Shown: in pieces, positions 46,053 through 55,442 of the stretch
How positions within the stretch are numbered: the first letter of the stretch is position 1
Layout: every line of letters begins with the position of its first letter
DNA from: Aerococcus viridans
GTDB taxonomy: Bacteria > Bacillota > Bacilli > Lactobacillales > Aerococcaceae
DNA length: 64,000 nt
NCBI RefSeq assembly: GCF_001543285.1
Contig: NZ_CP014164.1
Span: 1,116,001-1,180,000, forward strand
Reading direction: 5' to 3'
Translations under genes and position numbers: made by a program
The notes under the pieces: model-generated
The model's database searches: none
Told to the model about the DNA's origin: nothing
The model's input: only the letters and a program-made list of their open reading frames with translations

Positions 46053-46227
46053 TCTACAAAAATGAAACTGAATTTGCTAGAATAAAAAATCCATAAACTC
46101 CATTAGTTTGCGATATAGTGGACCCAAAAAGTTAGACTAAATTTTATGAGAGTTGACCGATTGGTCAGCTCTTTCTTAATACATGCAATTTGGCTTAATT
46201 CCTGTTGTCGACAATACTTCTCATAAA

Positions 46228-46275
46228 TTTCAATCTGTCAAGAGTAGTAGCGGAGCGACTCTTGATAGATTGAAA
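46228..46275. repeat. Long hairpin inside the IS3-family element
   Basis: TTTCAATCTGTCAAGAGT (46228-46245) pairs with ACTCTTGATAGATTGAAA (46258-46275), 18 bp with one mismatch and a 12-nt loop. A smaller hairpin with stem TTGACC/GGTCAG lies at about 46148. They fall between the orfB stop and the left end and may insulate the element from outside transcription. Confidence 0.6.
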
Positions 46276-46287
46276 CTTTGTGTGAAA

Positions 46288-47133
46288 CTATGAAAAGACA
46301 ATGGAATTAGTATATTGGCTGCGATACTGGACGGGGCTTAGCCATTCTAGTTTCTCTTTAATTCGTTCTTCATTATAATAGTTAATATAGTTGGTAATTG
46401 ATTCGGCCAATTCTTCAAAACTATGATAAGTTTGACCATAATACATTTCTTGTTTGAGTATACTAAAGAAATTTTCCATTGGTGAATTGTCATAACAATT
46501 CCCTTTTCTAGACATACTTTGGAAGATATCATTATCTTTTAAAGTTTTTGAATACCGTTTCATTTGATAAGCCCAGCCTTGGTCTGAATGAAAAGTTCTT
46601 CTGAATATGCAATCATTTGTACGTTCTATAGCTGCCTTCAAAGCTTCCATCATACTTTCACCGTTAGGCCGTTTTGTTATTTGAAAACTGATGATTTCGC
46701 TATTGAATAAATCCATATAAGGATCTAAATAAAGTCTGCCTGTCTGAGTGTTGCCTAACTGGTCCATATAATAGTATTTGAATTCAGTTGTATCAGTCGT
46801 AATTTTTTGATGTGGAACTGATGTGTTAAAACGTCGTTTTAAACGATTTGATGCTACTTTCCCTACAGTTCCCTTATAAGACTTATACTTTCTGCTTTTG
46901 TGTGAGAAGGTAGTTACAAGAATGCCTAATTCACGCATTAAGCGTAATACTTTCTTCCGATTTATATGATAACCTAATTTTTTTAACTCGGGAGTCAGTC
47001 TTTTATACCCATAATCTTTATTTTTCTCTCTTAGTTTTAGTAATGCGTCTTTGTAAACCTTATCCTTGTCTGGGCGTTTAGATTGCTTCCTAATATAGTG
47101 ATAAGTTGCCTTTGGAAAGCCAGTTACTCTCAA
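46288..47133 (-). CDS. IS3-family transposase, OrfB (catalytic)
   Basis: The catalytic subunit has the rve integrase core: KITTDTTEFKYYY, FHSDQGWAYQMKRYSK and the Glu in NSPMENFFSILKQEMYYG. The N-terminal HTH_21 block is DKVYKDALLKLREKNKDYGYK. The start given is a TTG; the frame stays open upstream into the end of orfA, so the natural product may be an OrfAB fusion by frameshift. No canonical A6G heptamer was found in the overlap. Confidence 0.9.
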   Translation of the reverse strand: MRVTGFPKATYHYIRKQSKRPDKDKVYKDALLKLREKNKDYGYKRLTPELKKLGYHINRKKVLRLMRELGILVTTFSHKSRKYKSYKGTVGKVASNRLKRRFNTSVPHQKITTDTTEFKYYYMDQLGNTQTGRLYLDPYMDLFNSEIISFQITKRPNGESMMEALKAAIERTNDCIFRRTFHSDQGWAYQMKRYSKTLKDNDIFQSMSRKGNCYDNSPMENFFSILKQEMYYGQTYHSFEELAESITNYINYYNEERIKEKLEWLSPVQYRSQYTNSIVFS

Positions 47134-47186
47134 AATATCAACTAATTTGAATTTACTAATAGTATGGAGATTGTAGATTGCTGGAA

Positions 47187-47732
47187 CTATTTGTTTCTTT
47201 GTTGCTGTTTCTCTGCTTCCTGCAATCTCCCTAATTCCTTTAAAAATTCATTCTCGATTCTCAAATCACGATTTTCGTTTTCAAGTTGTCTCAGACACTC
47301 AACGTTTACATCTTCTCTAGTTATATTCTTTGGATCCTGAAATACTTTCTTATCAGCTTTCTTCCGTTTACCCATTTTCGGTGGCCTACCTCTCTGTTCT
47401 GATAAGCCATCGGCGCCTTTCTTGAGGATAGTAGTACGCCAATTACAAATTAAACTAGGGTTATTCATCCCTAATGAATTGGCTACTTCTCGATAACTCA
47501 TCTCTGTTGTTTCATATAATTTTACAGCACTAAGCTTAAAATCAACAGCGTAATGAGTTTGATTCTTACTACGTTTTAGTCCTTCGATTCCAAATTGTTG
47601 ATAGCTATTAACCCATCTTCTTACAATAGAATCTTGTATATTATATTTCTTTGCTACCGCTAGGTAGCCACCATAGTTCCCCAGATAATGTTTTACAATT
47701 TCCAATTTAAATTCTAGTGAATATTTTGCCAT
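47187..47732 (-). CDS. IS3-family transposase, OrfA (DNA-binding)
   Basis: The 181-residue protein has two helix-turn-helix units (FKLEIVKHYLGNYGGYLAVA and FKLSAVKLYETTEMSYREVA) and a C-terminal leucine-zipper-like stretch (VECLRQLENENRDLRIENEF), the OrfA pattern of the IS150 group. It is intact and begins just inside the right end of the element. Confidence 0.9.
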   Translation of the reverse strand: MAKYSLEFKLEIVKHYLGNYGGYLAVAKKYNIQDSIVRRWVNSYQQFGIEGLKRSKNQTHYAVDFKLSAVKLYETTEMSYREVANSLGMNNPSLICNWRTTILKKGADGLSEQRGRPPKMGKRKKADKKVFQDPKNITREDVNVECLRQLENENRDLRIENEFLKELGRLQEAEKQQQRNK

Positions 47733-47782
47733 AAAAATAAACCCCCAAAAGTTAGATTTTTGGTCTAACTTTTGGGGGCCTC

Positions 47783-47850
47783 TACACTTTATAAAAATAA
47801 ACGAAAGTGGGACTACTTTTTTCGCAAAAGTAGTTTTGTCCCAGCCTCTT
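47783..47850. repeat. Structured intergenic repeat, right half only
   Basis: This copy matches the second half of the 41031-41174 repeat nearly base for base, including the hairpin CTACTTTT/AAAAGTAG and the end TTTTGTCCCAGCC. The left half is missing; an IS3-family end takes its place. It also lies directly after ftsH and ends in a T run, so it may stop ftsH transcription. Confidence 0.75.
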
Positions 47851-47862
47851 TTTTATTACTTG

Positions 47863-49749
47863 TTATTTATTTAAAATTTGCATGAATTGTTGACCGGTAA
47901 TGGTTTCTTCTTGAATTAAGTATTCAGACAGCTCATCCAATTTTTCGCGGTTATTCATCAAGATTTCGCCGGCTTCTTGATGGGCACGTTTGATCAATTC
48001 AATGACTTCTTGATCTGCTTTTTCAGCGGTACCACCGGATACCTGACTCTGTGTATTGTCAGACAAGTAACGATTAGTGCGACTTTCTAATTGCATCATG
48101 CCGAAAGTATCCGACATCCCGTATTGAGTGACCATAGAACGGGCAATTTTCGTCATTTTTTCAATATCATTTGAAGCTCCGGTAGTGATTTCACCAAAGA
48201 CCACTTCTTCAGCGGCACGTCCACCTGCAAGGGTCATCAATTGATTGTACAACTCTTGTTTGGTGTAAAGTGATTTCTCACCAGTTTCAACCTGCATGGT
48301 ATACCCAAGGGCACCTGACGTACGCGGTATAATCGTAATCTTCTCAACTGGCGCTGAACCAGATTGTTGGGCCGCAACAAGGGCGTGACCAATTTCGTGG
48401 TAAGAAACGACGCGACGTTCTTCTGGTGATAAGATATCGTTCTTCTTGATTTGACCAGCCAAGACAACATCTACCGATTCATCTAAGTCAATTTGGCTAA
48501 TTTCCTTGTGTTTGTTGCGAACGGCACGTAGCCCCGCTTCGTTAATGATGTTGGCAAGGTCGGCACCGGATGCCCCAGCAGTTGCACGTGCAATGTAACG
48601 GTAATCGATATTTTGACCCATCTTATATTCTTTAGCGTGGACACGAAGAATTTCTTCACGGCCTTTTAAGTCAGGCAATTCCATAGACACTTGACGGTCA
48701 AAACGGCCAGGACGTAACAAGGCTTTATCTAATGATTCAGGGCGGTTAGTTGCAGCTAGGATGATAACACCCTTGTCGCCTTCGAACCCATCCATTTCAG
48801 TAAGCAACTGGTTTAAAGTCTGCTCACGTTCGTCATTGGTTGAATAAGAATTGTCACGAGATTTACCAATAGTATCAATCTCATCAATGAATACGATACA
48901 TGGCGCTTTATCGTTGGCTTGTTTAAAGAGGTCACGCACTTTAGCTGCCCCTCGTCCAACAAACATCTCAACAAATTCAGAACCTGCGATAGAGAAGAAT
49001 GGGACACCAGCTTCACCAGCAACGGCTTTGGCCATCAAAGTTTTACCTGTCCCTGGAGGTCCTACTAGTAAGACACCACGCGGTGCTTGGGCACCAATTT
49101 CTTGGTATTTCTTCGGTTCCTTCAAGTAATCTACCACTTCAACTAAAGACTCTTTGGCTTCATCTTGACCAGCCACATCTTTAAAGTTTCGTGAATTATC
49201 TGATTTTACATACATTTTGGCATCTGACTTACCAAAGTTCATACCACCAAATCCACCACCAGATAGGTCGATTTTAGAATCGGAACCACCTGTCATCTTC
49301 CGCATTAATTTACCCATTAACCAGTAGATAACGGCAAATGGTAAAATAAAGGTTAATAAGAATGAGATGATCGGCGAAGTTGGTTGGTAGATTTCCGTTT
49401 GGTAGGTCACATTGTTCGATTCCAAACGGTTAACTAAATCAGGATCATCCACCTTACCAGTTGTATATACTTGCGTTTCGCCGTCCGTTTCAGCGGTCCA
49501 AGTTAAATCATATTGATTAATTTCAACACTTTCTACCTGGCCAGCATCTACTTGGCTCACAAATGAAGAATACGGCACTTCTTCCACCTGCATCCCAGTA
49601 ATGGCTGGGAATAATAAATTCAAACCAAGGATTACCAATATAATCCACCAGAAGGCATTCATAAAGTTGAAATAACCACCACCATTAGGTGAGTTCCCAA
49701 AATTAAACCCTTTCTTCCGATTTTTATTCTGTTTTTTATTTTTGCTCAT
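47863..49749 (-). CDS. ftsH: ATP-dependent zinc metalloprotease FtsH
   Basis: The 628-residue membrane-bound AAA protease degrades misassembled membrane proteins and regulators. Two N-terminal membrane segments ([18 protein letters not shown] and [20 protein letters not shown]) flank an exported domain. Next come Walker A GPPGTGKT, Walker [13 protein letters not shown], the SRH region and the zinc site [13 protein letters not shown] 49749 is preferred because GGAGTG lies just before it; earlier in-frame starts lack a site. It is separated from its usual tilS/hpt neighbours. Confidence 0.95.
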   Translation of the reverse strand: MSKNKKQNKNRKKGFNFGNSPNGGGYFNFMNAFWWIILVILGLNLLFPAITGMQVEEVPYSSFVSQVDAGQVESVEINQYDLTWTAETDGETQVYTTGKVDDPDLVNRLESNNVTYQTEIYQPTSPIISFLLTFILPFAVIYWLMGKLMRKMTGGSDSKIDLSGGGFGGMNFGKSDAKMYVKSDNSRNFKDVAGQDEAKESLVEVVDYLKEPKKYQEIGAQAPRGVLLVGPPGTGKTLMAKAVAGEAGVPFFSIAGSEFVEMFVGRGAAKVRDLFKQANDKAPCIVFIDEIDTIGKSRDNSYSTNDEREQTLNQLLTEMDGFEGDKGVIILAATNRPESLDKALLRPGRFDRQVSMELPDLKGREEILRVHAKEYKMGQNIDYRYIARATAGASGADLANIINEAGLRAVRNKHKEISQIDLDESVDVVLAGQIKKNDILSPEERRVVSYHEIGHALVAAQQSGSAPVEKITIIPRTSGALGYTMQVETGEKSLYTKQELYNQLMTLAGGRAAEEVVFGEITTGASNDIEKMTKIARSMVTQYGMSDTFGMMQLESRTNRYLSDNTQSQVSGGTAEKADQEVIELIKRAHQEAGEILMNNREKLDELSEYLIQEETITGQQFMQILNK

Positions 49750-49888
49750 ATATTCACTCCTACTCATTTTGTCAAAAATATATAAGTTATTTAGACCTGA
49801 CATCCTTGTCAGATTCTACACTCCTTAACTACAAATATATTATAACGCATACAAAGTCAGGTTTGGTCAAAGCACACTTGCTTTCACA

Positions 49889-49914
49889 AAAAAAGCCATA
49901 TTCATGGCTTTTCT
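49889..49914 (-). terminator. Intrinsic terminator of dcd
   Basis: AAAAGCCAT (49891-49899) pairs with ATGGCTTTT (49904-49912); on the minus strand a T run follows. It lies about 30 bp after the dcd stop. Confidence 0.8.
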
Positions 49915-49944
49915 TCATAGAATATTCATAATTACCTTAATATC

Positions 49945-50466
49945 TTATTGGATGAAATCTTGGTACAAGCGTGATTCTTGAATCCCTTGGTTGTTGGCAT
50001 ATTTTCCAGAAGAATATAAATTATATTCACCGTTAATTGTATGATAGTAAATCTGGCAAATTTCAACATTTGGATAGATGCGGATTGGCTGTAAACAGTG
50101 CATTTCTAAGGTCCAGTAACCAGAGAAACCAACATCCCCAAACCCAGCCGTCACATGGATATACAAACCTAAACGACCAATTGATGAACGGCCTTCAAGC
50201 ATGGGTACATATTTATCCGTTTCAGTATATTCCACTGTACGGCCTAAATACAATTTGCCTGGTTCTAATAAATAACCTTCTTCAGGAATTTGAATCGATT
50301 TCAAGGTTGGTTTTTTCTTCATATCCAACACATCATCTTCGTAATAGGCCAATTCATTTGAAAGTCTCAAGTTATAAGAATTGGGATTAACCTGACTTTC
50401 ATTAAATGGCGTTATTTTAATGCCAATTCCTTGCTCTTCAGCAATTTTCTTACCTGATAAAATCAT
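49945..50466 (-). CDS. dcd: dCTP deaminase
   Basis: The 173-residue trimeric enzyme deaminates dCTP toward dUTP or dUMP for thymidylate synthesis. Visible motifs: PNSYNLRLSNELAYY, MLEGRSSIGRLGLYIHVTAG and the catalytic Glu in GYWTLEMHC. Whether it also has dUTPase activity cannot be told. It stands alone with its own terminator. Confidence 0.92.
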   Translation of the reverse strand: MILSGKKIAEEQGIGIKITPFNESQVNPNSYNLRLSNELAYYEDDVLDMKKKPTLKSIQIPEEGYLLEPGKLYLGRTVEYTETDKYVPMLEGRSSIGRLGLYIHVTAGFGDVGFSGYWTLEMHCLQPIRIYPNVEICQIYYHTINGEYNLYSSGKYANNQGIQESRLYQDFIQ

Positions 50467-50574
50467 ATACTCACCCTTTGTTCACTATTTTATTTCATTA
50501 TACCTTTAATTTGGCAAAAAGAAAGATGGTTTCGAGCTAGTGATTTTTGGAAATAGGACACATGCAAGTAAAAA

Positions 50575-50598
50575 CCGGAAGCTATTCACTTCCGGCTA
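50575..50598 (-). terminator. Terminator after the M20 peptidase remnant
   Basis: CCGGAAG (50575-50581) pairs with CTTCCGG (50589-50595); TTTTT follows on the minus strand. Confidence 0.7.
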
Positions 50599-50608
50599 AC
50601 AACATTTA

Positions 50609-50876
50609 TTATTTTAAATAGGCTTTGATAGCATCTTTGAATAAAACGATTTTTCCTAAATAGTCTTCAACACATACATATTCGTTTAATTGATGGGTAA
50701 TTTTTCTTCACCAACTGTACCAAGGACTCGGATGCTACAATTTGTTGGGTTTCAATATCATATCTTGCAAACAGGTCAGCTAGGTAATTAGCCACTTCTT
50801 TCTCATTGGCATTGACCAATTTAATTTTCACAATATCTTGCAAGAGTTGAATTCGTTGTTCTTTTTCCAAAATCAA
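50609..50876 (-). pseudogene. Remnant of an M20-family peptidase (ArgE/DapE type)
   Basis: The N-terminal 45 residues (EKEQRIQLLQDIVKIKLVNA, then EKEVANYLADLFARY) match the start of an ArgE/DapE-like deacylase of about 380-400 residues. In another phase come IRVLGTVGEEK, a middle-domain piece, and THQLNEYVCVEDYL to the C-terminal end IKAYLK. About 300 residues are missing between the pieces, and the frame shifts once. It has an apparent ribosome-binding site but cannot encode an enzyme. Confidence 0.75.
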
Positions 50877-50978
50877 ACTCCCTAAGTTTTTATCACATCT
50901 ATCATATGAATCTAATCCTTGTCAAAGACTATTCAGACCGTATACAGGTGAATCATTTAGGGGGAAATGGTAATTTAG

Positions 50979-52013
50979 TTATTCAGAAATAACGAGTAAA
51001 GATTTAATGGCACGGCGTTCGTCCATTGCTGCATAAGCTTCTTGCACGTCATCTAAATCAAAGGACATGTTGAATACCTTACCTGGATTGATGCGCCCAT
51101 CAAGAACGGCATCTAATAAGACTGCACGGTCATGGGTTGTCACAGCTGCACGGCCACCACGAAGGCCGATGTTTTTCCAGAATAATTTATTGGTATCTAA
51201 TTCATCGATATGTGGCACACCAACCCGGCCAACGACGGCACCTGGACGCGCCAATTGGACGGCAGTTTCAACGGCTAATTGTGAACCGACACACTCTAAA
51301 ACAGCGTCAGCACCTTCGCCAGTCAATTCCATGATTCGGTTGATCCCTTCGTCTCCACGCTCAGAAACAATGTCAGTTGCCCCAAATTCAAGGGCTAAAT
51401 CTTGGCGATCTTTGTGACGACTCATGATAATGATGCGTTCAGCTCCTAATAATTTAGCCCCGATAACACCACACAAACCAACTGCCCCGTCACCCACAAC
51501 GACTACTGTATCGCCAGCTTTCACTTCAGCAGTGACAGCGGCATGATAACCGGTAGCCATAACGTCTGCCAAGGTGGTAAATGACTTCAACATATCTGCA
51601 GAATAGTCACTAGGTTGGCCAGGAATTTTCACAAGCCCCCAGTCTCCTGATACATAACGTAGGTATTCAGCTTGGAAACCTAAGGCGCCACCTGTAAAAG
51701 TCGTGCAATCGCCGTCAAATCCTGCCTTACATGCAGCGCAGTGTCCGCAACCATTGGTAAATGGTACGATAACAAAGTCACCTACTTGGACATTTTTAAC
51801 TGCTGCCCCAACTTCTTCGACAATTCCAATCGCTTCGTGGCCTGTTTGCGAGCCTGAAGCCTTGTCATTAATACCTCGGTACCACCATAAGTCGGATCCA
51901 CAAACACATGCACGCACAACGCGGATAATGGCATCGTGTGGTGCTTGAATTTGCGGTCGGTCCATGTTAGTGACGCTCATATTTCCTGGTTCATTAAAAA
52001 TTGCTGCTTTCAT
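50979..52013 (-). CDS. Zinc-dependent alcohol dehydrogenase family protein
   Basis: The 344-residue MDR enzyme keeps the catalytic zinc ligands (Cys in RACVCGSDLWWY, His in GHEAIG) and the structural zinc cysteines (NGCGHCAACKAGFDGDC). The cofactor fold is VVVVGDGAVGLCGVIGAKLL. It lies 67 bp downstream of a broken SDR gene and may be expressed from the MerR-type promoter before that gene. An aldehyde or alcohol substrate is likely. Confidence 0.9.
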   Translation of the reverse strand: MKAAIFNEPGNMSVTNMDRPQIQAPHDAIIRVVRACVCGSDLWWYRGINDKASGSQTGHEAIGIVEEVGAAVKNVQVGDFVIVPFTNGCGHCAACKAGFDGDCTTFTGGALGFQAEYLRYVSGDWGLVKIPGQPSDYSADMLKSFTTLADVMATGYHAAVTAEVKAGDTVVVVGDGAVGLCGVIGAKLLGAERIIIMSRHKDRQDLALEFGATDIVSERGDEGINRIMELTGEGADAVLECVGSQLAVETAVQLARPGAVVGRVGVPHIDELDTNKLFWKNIGLRGGRAAVTTHDRAVLLDAVLDGRINPGKVFNMSFDLDDVQEAYAAMDERRAIKSLLVISE

Positions 52014-52080
52014 ATTATTACGCCCTTTCTGATTTTAAAATATTCTTTATCAAAATGATTTCGTTTGGTTATTCGCTAAA

Positions 52081-52896
52081 TCAACCGCCATAATAAAAAG
52101 TTGCTGTTACCCCGCCGTCAATCAAGAAATCTGATCCGGTAATAAAGGCACCATCACTGCTCATTAAGGTTGACGCTAGATTAGCCACTTCATCCGCCGT
52201 TCCTGGACGACCTGCTGGATTCTTCGCGAACATATCTTTATAGAAATCGCCGCGTGGGTCGTTAAATTAGTCAAGTGCTAAGGGTGTGACAATAATACCA
52301 GGTGAAATCTCATTAATACGGGCACCCTTTTTAACCCATTTAAGGGATTCAGCTATGACCCGTTTCTCATTTCCTCGTTTAGCCAATTGGTAGGCGTGTA
52401 GCGAGTCCTTGACTTTGTCAGTTTGCAACAAGTCTAAAGTCAACAATTGGTCTATTGGTGTTGTCGCTAGTAACCGGTCCTCTTCGGCGGTTAAGGCTGG
52501 CATCCTGTAGCCTGACTGACTAGAAATAGTGACGCCACTACCACCTGCTTTGATGACTTTACCCACTTCTTCTAACAACACAGCCGTCCCATACAAATCT
52601 ACCTTGAGGATAGGTTCAATGGATGCTTGACTTGGGGACACCCCTGCTGCGTTAATCAACAGGTCAATTTCCCCGTAGGATTGCCCTTTTTCAATAAAAG
52701 TGACGATTGAATTCTTATCAGCAATATCAATTTCAGTGGCTACAGTATCAAATCCAGCCCCCTTCAAATTATCCGCAATCACGATGGCATTGTCAAAGTT
52801 TTTGTCACCAATTAGAATCTTATGGTTAATGCCGACACGACGGGCAATGGCCATCCCTATCTGACCAGCACCTACTAACAATAGTACATCTTTCAC
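52081..52896 (-). pseudogene. Short-chain dehydrogenase gene with an in-frame stop
   Basis: GTG 52896, behind AGGAGG, opens a frame with the cofactor loop LLVGAGQIGMAIARRVG, LLINAAGVSPSQAS, SSQSGYRMPA and a YQLAKRGN catalytic block, typical of SDR enzymes. The frame stops at TAA 52267-52269 after TPLALD, then continues in the same frame with FNDPRGDFYKDMFAKNPAGR and ends in GSDFLIDGGVTATFYYGG at 52081. One base change (probably GAA or CAA to TAA) explains it. The truncated product lacks the C-terminal fifth. Confidence 0.85.
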
Positions 52897-52972
52897 TTTA
52901 ACCCTCCTAGCAAAACCGTGATCATTGCAATACGAGATGAGGAACTTTGATTCTTTCCTCATGTCTAGGACA

Positions 52973-53003
52973 ACTATACACCTTAGAGTGCACTCTAAGG
53001 CAA
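52973..53003 (-). promoter_or_regulatory. MerR-family-type promoter with 20-bp palindrome
   Basis: TTGCCT (52998-53003) and TATAGT (52973-52978) are 19 bp apart on the minus strand, the long spacer typical of MerR-controlled promoters. The perfect palindrome CCTTAGAGTGCACTCTAAGG (52981-53000) fills the spacer. It resembles AdhR/NmlR-type operators used by aldehyde-responsive regulators. No merR gene is adjacent. Confidence 0.75.
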
Positions 53004-53091
53004 GAGGTTATTAAAGTGATTTGAAAATAAAAAAGCATGCTAGCTAGCCAACACCCCTTCAACAAATGATACTTTAAAAATCAAAAATGAT

Positions 53092-53126
53092 AAAAAAGAG
53101 ACTAATGACATTTATCGTCATTAGTC
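53092..53126 (-). terminator. Intrinsic terminator of lepA
   Basis: GACTAATGAC (53100-53109) pairs perfectly with GTCATTAGTC (53117-53126); a run of six T follows on the minus strand. Confidence 0.85.
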
Positions 53127-53164
53127 CCAAAGTGATTGGTATCATAAATATACCATTTTAAATT

Positions 53165-54988
53165 TTATTCTTCGCCCATATCTAAGATGGCTAAGAAGGC
53201 TTCTTGCGGTACTTCGACTGAACCTATAGCCTTCATACGTTTCTTACCTTCTTTTTGTTTCTTCAATAGTTTTTGACGACGGGTAACGTCACCACCATAC
53301 AACTTAGCCGTAACGTCTTTACGTAAGGCTTTAATATTTGTACGGGCAATAATTTTATGGCCAATTGCTGCTTGAATTGGTACCTCAAATTGTTGCCTTG
53401 GGATAACGTCTTTCAACTTGCTAACTAAAGTACGACCGCGGCTTTCAGCGAAATCTCTATGTACAATAATTGACAAGGCATCGACAACGTCACCGTTTAA
53501 TAAGACATCTAATTTCACTAAGTTAGATTTTTGGTAGCCACCTAATTCATAATCTAAAGAAGCGTAACCTTTAGTATTTGATTTCAATTGGTCAAAGAAG
53601 TCAAATACAATCTCAGATAATGGCAATTCATATTTAACATCAACACGAATATCATCCAAATAGTCCATAGTGATAAAGTTTCCACGTTTACGTTGGGCTA
53701 ATTCCATTACGGCACCAACATATTCTTGCGGAACCATGATATTAGCTTTTACAATAGGTTCTTCAATAGATTCAACATAAGTCGGATCTGGCATTTCAGA
53801 TGGGTTAGCCACCTCAACCATTGTGCCGTCTGTTTTATGAACATGGTAAATTACCGATGGTGTTGTCGCAATCAAGTCAATATTGAATTCACGTTCAATA
53901 CGCTCTTGGATAACGTCCATATGTAACATACCTAAGAAACCACAGCGGTAACCAAAACCTAAAGCTTGAGAAGATTCCGCTTCGAATTCTAATGAAGCAT
54001 CGTTTAATTGTAATTTTTCCAAGGCTTCACGCAAGTCAACATAGTCTGAAGAATCCACTGGATATAAACCACAATAGACCATTGGGTTCATTTGTTTGTA
54101 TTCAGCTAATGGTTGGGTTGCAGGATTGGTCGCTAAAGTGATCGTATCCCCAACCCGTGTATCTTGGATAGTCTTAATAGAGGCAGTAATATAACCAACG
54201 TCCCCGGCCATCAAGTAGTCACGCGGAATTGGTTTTGGTGACATAATCCCAACTTCAGTAACATCAAACGTTTTCCCATTTGACATGATTTGAATTCGGT
54301 CACCATTACGGATAACACCATTTTCCACACGGACACTCAAAACAACCCCACGGTAGGCATCGTATACAGAATCAAAAATCAAAGCTTGTACAGGTGCTTC
54401 AATTTCACCAGTTGGTGCAGGTACTTTCTCAACGATTTGTTCTAATAACTCATTGATACCGATGTTGGCTTTAGCTGAAGCTAATACAGCATCAGAAGCG
54501 TCTAAACCAATCACGTCTTCAATTTCTTGTTTCACTTTTTCTGGATCAGCTGCCGGTAAGTCAATCTTATTGATGACTGGTACAATTTCTAAATCATTTT
54601 CAACAGCTAGGTATACGTTAGCAAGTGTTTGGGCTTCAATCCCTTGTGCTGCATCCACAACTAATACGGCCCCTTCACAGGCTGCCAAAGAACGTGAAAC
54701 TTCGTATGAAAAGTCTACGTGTCCTGGTGTATCAATTAAATGGAAAATATAAGTTTCCCCATCGTTCGCTTTATATTCTAACTCGATGGCATTCAACTTA
54801 ATCGTGATACCACGTTCTTGTTCAAGATCCATAGAATCTAACATTTGGTCATGCATCTCGCGATCAGAAACCGTCCCTGTATTTTGTAGGATGCGGTCCG
54901 CTAAAGTAGATTTACCATGATCAATGTGCGCGATGATGGAAAAATTTCTGATTTTTTCTTGTCTGTCTTTCATTTCTTGGATATTCAT
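53165..54988 (-). CDS. lepA: Translation elongation factor 4 (LepA)
   Basis: The 607-residue GTPase remodels stalled ribosomes. G motifs: [42 protein letters not shown]. The LepA-specific C-terminal domain ends with [20 protein letters not shown] and [17 protein letters not shown] 54988 is preferred over an upstream in-frame TTG because GGGGGATGG lies just before it. It is the last gene of the chaperone region, separated from dnaJ by an IS. Confidence 0.96.
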   Translation of the reverse strand: MNIQEMKDRQEKIRNFSIIAHIDHGKSTLADRILQNTGTVSDREMHDQMLDSMDLEQERGITIKLNAIELEYKANDGETYIFHLIDTPGHVDFSYEVSRSLAACEGAVLVVDAAQGIEAQTLANVYLAVENDLEIVPVINKIDLPAADPEKVKQEIEDVIGLDASDAVLASAKANIGINELLEQIVEKVPAPTGEIEAPVQALIFDSVYDAYRGVVLSVRVENGVIRNGDRIQIMSNGKTFDVTEVGIMSPKPIPRDYLMAGDVGYITASIKTIQDTRVGDTITLATNPATQPLAEYKQMNPMVYCGLYPVDSSDYVDLREALEKLQLNDASLEFEAESSQALGFGYRCGFLGMLHMDVIQERIEREFNIDLIATTPSVIYHVHKTDGTMVEVANPSEMPDPTYVESIEEPIVKANIMVPQEYVGAVMELAQRKRGNFITMDYLDDIRVDVKYELPLSEIVFDFFDQLKSNTKGYASLDYELGGYQKSNLVKLDVLLNGDVVDALSIIVHRDFAESRGRTLVSKLKDVIPRQQFEVPIQAAIGHKIIARTNIKALRKDVTAKLYGGDVTRRQKLLKKQKEGKKRMKAIGSVEVPQEAFLAILDMGEE

Positions 54989-55015
54989 TTTCCATCCCCC
55001 TCTTATTTTCAGCAA

Positions 55016-55383
55016 TTATCATTATAGCAAAATTACCCCACTACCACAACATTTTGCCCGCTTTAAGATCAACAAGTCCATCTGTAGTAATAAGTAAATG
55101 CTAGATTGAATTTTTCAGCTATTTTTCGAATAAAAATCAGTTGAAAAGTATGGCATCCTAGCCTTAATAAAGTTTCTGTACCAATTAATATAGTGAATGA
55201 ATTCAAATTCATTTAAATGATGTTGATGAATTTCCGATGACCAATTGAAAGTAGCTAAGAAAGCCCTCACTATTAGCGACGATAGATTCTATCCACTGGC
55301 AATAGGAGGCCTCCTTCAGATTTTAAGCCCCAAAACTAAGCCCTCCTAAACGAATAACGAAAAAAAAGTAGCACCAGTCAGAT
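55016..55383. other. Upstream region of lepA
   Basis: About 370 bp without a gene. It should hold the lepA promoter, though no strong -35/-10 pair stands out. A 12-bp palindrome AGGAGGCCTCCT occurs near 55307 without an assignable role. At its right end is one arm of the dnaJ terminator, cut by the IS3-family element. Confidence 0.4.
55369..55380 (-). terminator. Distal arm of the dnaJ terminator, split by the IS
   Basis: GTAGCACCAGTC, just outside the element, pairs with GACTAGTGCTAC at about 57074-57085. After removal of the IS and one GAT the loop is five bases, and on the minus strand a T run of eight follows the stem. Confidence 0.75.
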
Positions 55384-55442
55384 TGATATGCTCCCCCTAA
55401 AGTAGACACTTAAAAAAGAAAAATTACTTTAGGGGGATTTTT

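Larger units (their letters stand above)
46114..47786. mobile_element. IS3-family element (IS150-like), first copy type
   Basis: Inverted ends read TATAGTGGACCCAAAAAGTT (left) and TGTAGAGGCCCCCAAAAGTT (right, inward), continuing alike for some bases. The 3-4 bp outside the two ends do not match, so a later rearrangement is likely. On the right, the right half of the structured repeat follows directly; its left half is not on the left side. It carries two overlapping-type transposase genes on the minus strand. Confidence 0.85.

Noticed and set aside
47134-47190. Programmed frameshift site in the first IS3-family element
   Set aside because: The orfA/orfB overlap has no A6G-type heptamer; the frames are compatible with a shift but the site cannot be named.
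55307-55318. Perfect palindrome AGGAGGCCTCCT upstream of lepA
   Set aside because: Short, single, and without a matching promoter or known regulator; also resembles a ribosome-binding sequence by chance.
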